From: Candidatus Uhrbacteria bacterium CG10_big_fil_rev_8_21_14_0_10_48_11
Lineage (GTDB): Bacteria; Patescibacteriota; Patescibacteriia; GWA2-46-9
Length of the DNA: 51,856 bases
Direction of reading: 5' to 3'
Assembly (NCBI GenBank): GCA_002793855.1
Contig: PFET01000005.1
Span: 58,901 to 110,756 of the forward strand
Shown in pieces: positions 51,326 to 51,856 of this stretch (position 1 is its first letter; every line of letters starts with the position of its first letter). The notes beneath the pieces are model-generated. The model ran no database searches and had not been told where the DNA came from. It worked only from the letters and a program-made list of their open reading frames with translations. The position numbers and the translations under genes are program-made.

Positions 51326-51823
51326 TCAAGCTACATATGAATTCATCAGGCGAACACTACGCGATTGGATGCTTGCCGCACCATTTCGTTCCGCTTGCTT
51401 CGCCCAATCAGTCATGAGTGGCCAGGAAAAGCAAACGATGAACAGGGAGGCGCTGACAAGCATGAGCCGCAACGGGCGCCTCGTCGCAATCCACCACCAG
51501 GCCCCGAGGTGGGCCCCCATCAGGGCGATGAGGAGTAGCCCAGTCTGCAGTCCGGCCAGTGCTGGTTGGGTATGCCCTGAAGCATCAGGGCAGCTGCCGT
51601 TAGGCACTGCCCCAGGAAGTACCTGAGGTAGCTTGGCTGGACGTCATACCCCCAGAGCATCCAGCCGCATCAGGATCATCAGAAAAAACCCGACGCCCAG
51701 ACATACCAAGCTGGTAACGTCGTTTCATATCCTCTTCCACCGCAGCCACGTTATCGCAGCTGCCACAATCACCATGACCGCCCACGTGAACGGTGCCAGT
51801 AGTGCAAAACTTACCCAAGTCAT
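51326..51823 (-). pseudogene. four-helix membrane protein frame interrupted by two TGA codons
   Basis: From ATG 51823 (seven bases after TATCGT, a leaderless-type start) a 165-codon frame encodes four hydrophobic helices: FALLAPFTWAVMVIVAAAIT, VCLGVGFFLMILMRL, AGLQTGLLLIALMGAHLGAW and LMLVSASLFIVCFSW. It is broken by TGA at codons 33 (51725-51727) and 60, with no TAA or TAG. Hydrophobic segments on both sides of each stop stay in one frame, so the breaks are recent, are misread, or are translated. No family is recognised. Confidence 0.45.
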
Positions 51824-51856
51824 AGAACTGACGATAGCATGGTGAGAAAAAAAGTG

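Overview
The window looks like a piece of a Candidate Phyla Radiation (Patescibacteria) chromosome. This is inferred from gene content and style, not from any search. Genes are short and tightly packed, and base composition is moderate. Conserved families typical of that group occur side by side: a Gmad2-domain secreted protein, a DUF5667 protein with its ECF sigma factor, a SIMPL protein, an ATP-cone/restriction-nuclease fusion, a split DipZ-like redox pair and a dimeric glycyl-tRNA synthetase. Almost all core genes lack a Shine-Dalgarno sequence. Many begin a few bases after an extended -10 box, so they are probably leaderless. A minority of orphan genes (at 19.8, 23.8, 26.3, 27.6, 40.0 and 41.4 kb) instead carry a textbook AGGAGG. 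TGA, TAA and TAG all end intact genes, so the standard bacterial code applies.

Layout. 1-2606: a zinc-type ABC importer (znuB-znuC-znuA, minus strand), a perfect 23-bp inverted repeat and a divergent Fur/Zur-family regulator. 2620-13617: envelope and membrane genes (UppP, LssY_C protein, a P3A-type P-type ATPase with an internal stop, FAD-linked dehydrogenase, cupin, DedA, alpha/beta hydrolase, two glycosyltransferases). 13802-17150: an ECF sigma factor with a membrane partner, a secreted protein, a cupredoxin and a DUF2231 membrane protein. 17237-19095: an Smr protein, then an ABC exporter pair wrecked by several stops and frameshifts. 19452-24340: a MaoC-like gene, a 1079-residue secreted beta-helix/LCAT-type lipase and a small membrane partner, bracketed by two related palindromes with a GTACTAGTAC core. 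24477-27657: TypA and a broken TrpD-like gene.

27721-31600 is the most interesting part. An XRE repressor and a DUF2178-like membrane protein are followed by a five-gene operon: a methionine/aspartate-rich anchored protein, CcdA, a DipZ-like thioredoxin, MsrA and MsrB. Two 18-bp operators, identical at 16 of 18 positions, each end exactly in the TTGACA -35 box of the two promoters. This predicts one repressor controlling itself and an envelope methionine (possibly copper) redox operon.

31700-43404: DEAD-box helicase, Nramp-like transporter, a lexA-dinB SOS pair with its operator, a Gmad2 protein, a second ECF sigma/DUF5667 module, SIMPL, ArsC/Spx-like protein, a lipoprotein, a frameshifted ATP-cone nuclease and an RRM protein with a leader of about 100 nt. 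43401-50497: M16 peptidase, glyS, AI-2E transporter, smpB (apparently starting at CTG), tmRNA, infC-rpmI-rplT, tRNA-Asp and a 7-TM-like protein. 50593-51856 is GC-richer. It holds a membrane-protein frame interrupted only by TGA codons and an adjoining secreted-type protein.

Broken genes are unusually common for such a compact genome: P-type ATPase, ABC ATPase, ABC permease, TrpD-like, ATP-cone nuclease and the terminal genes. Some lesions are homopolymer indels and could be assembly errors. Others are clean nonsense codons and look like real decay.
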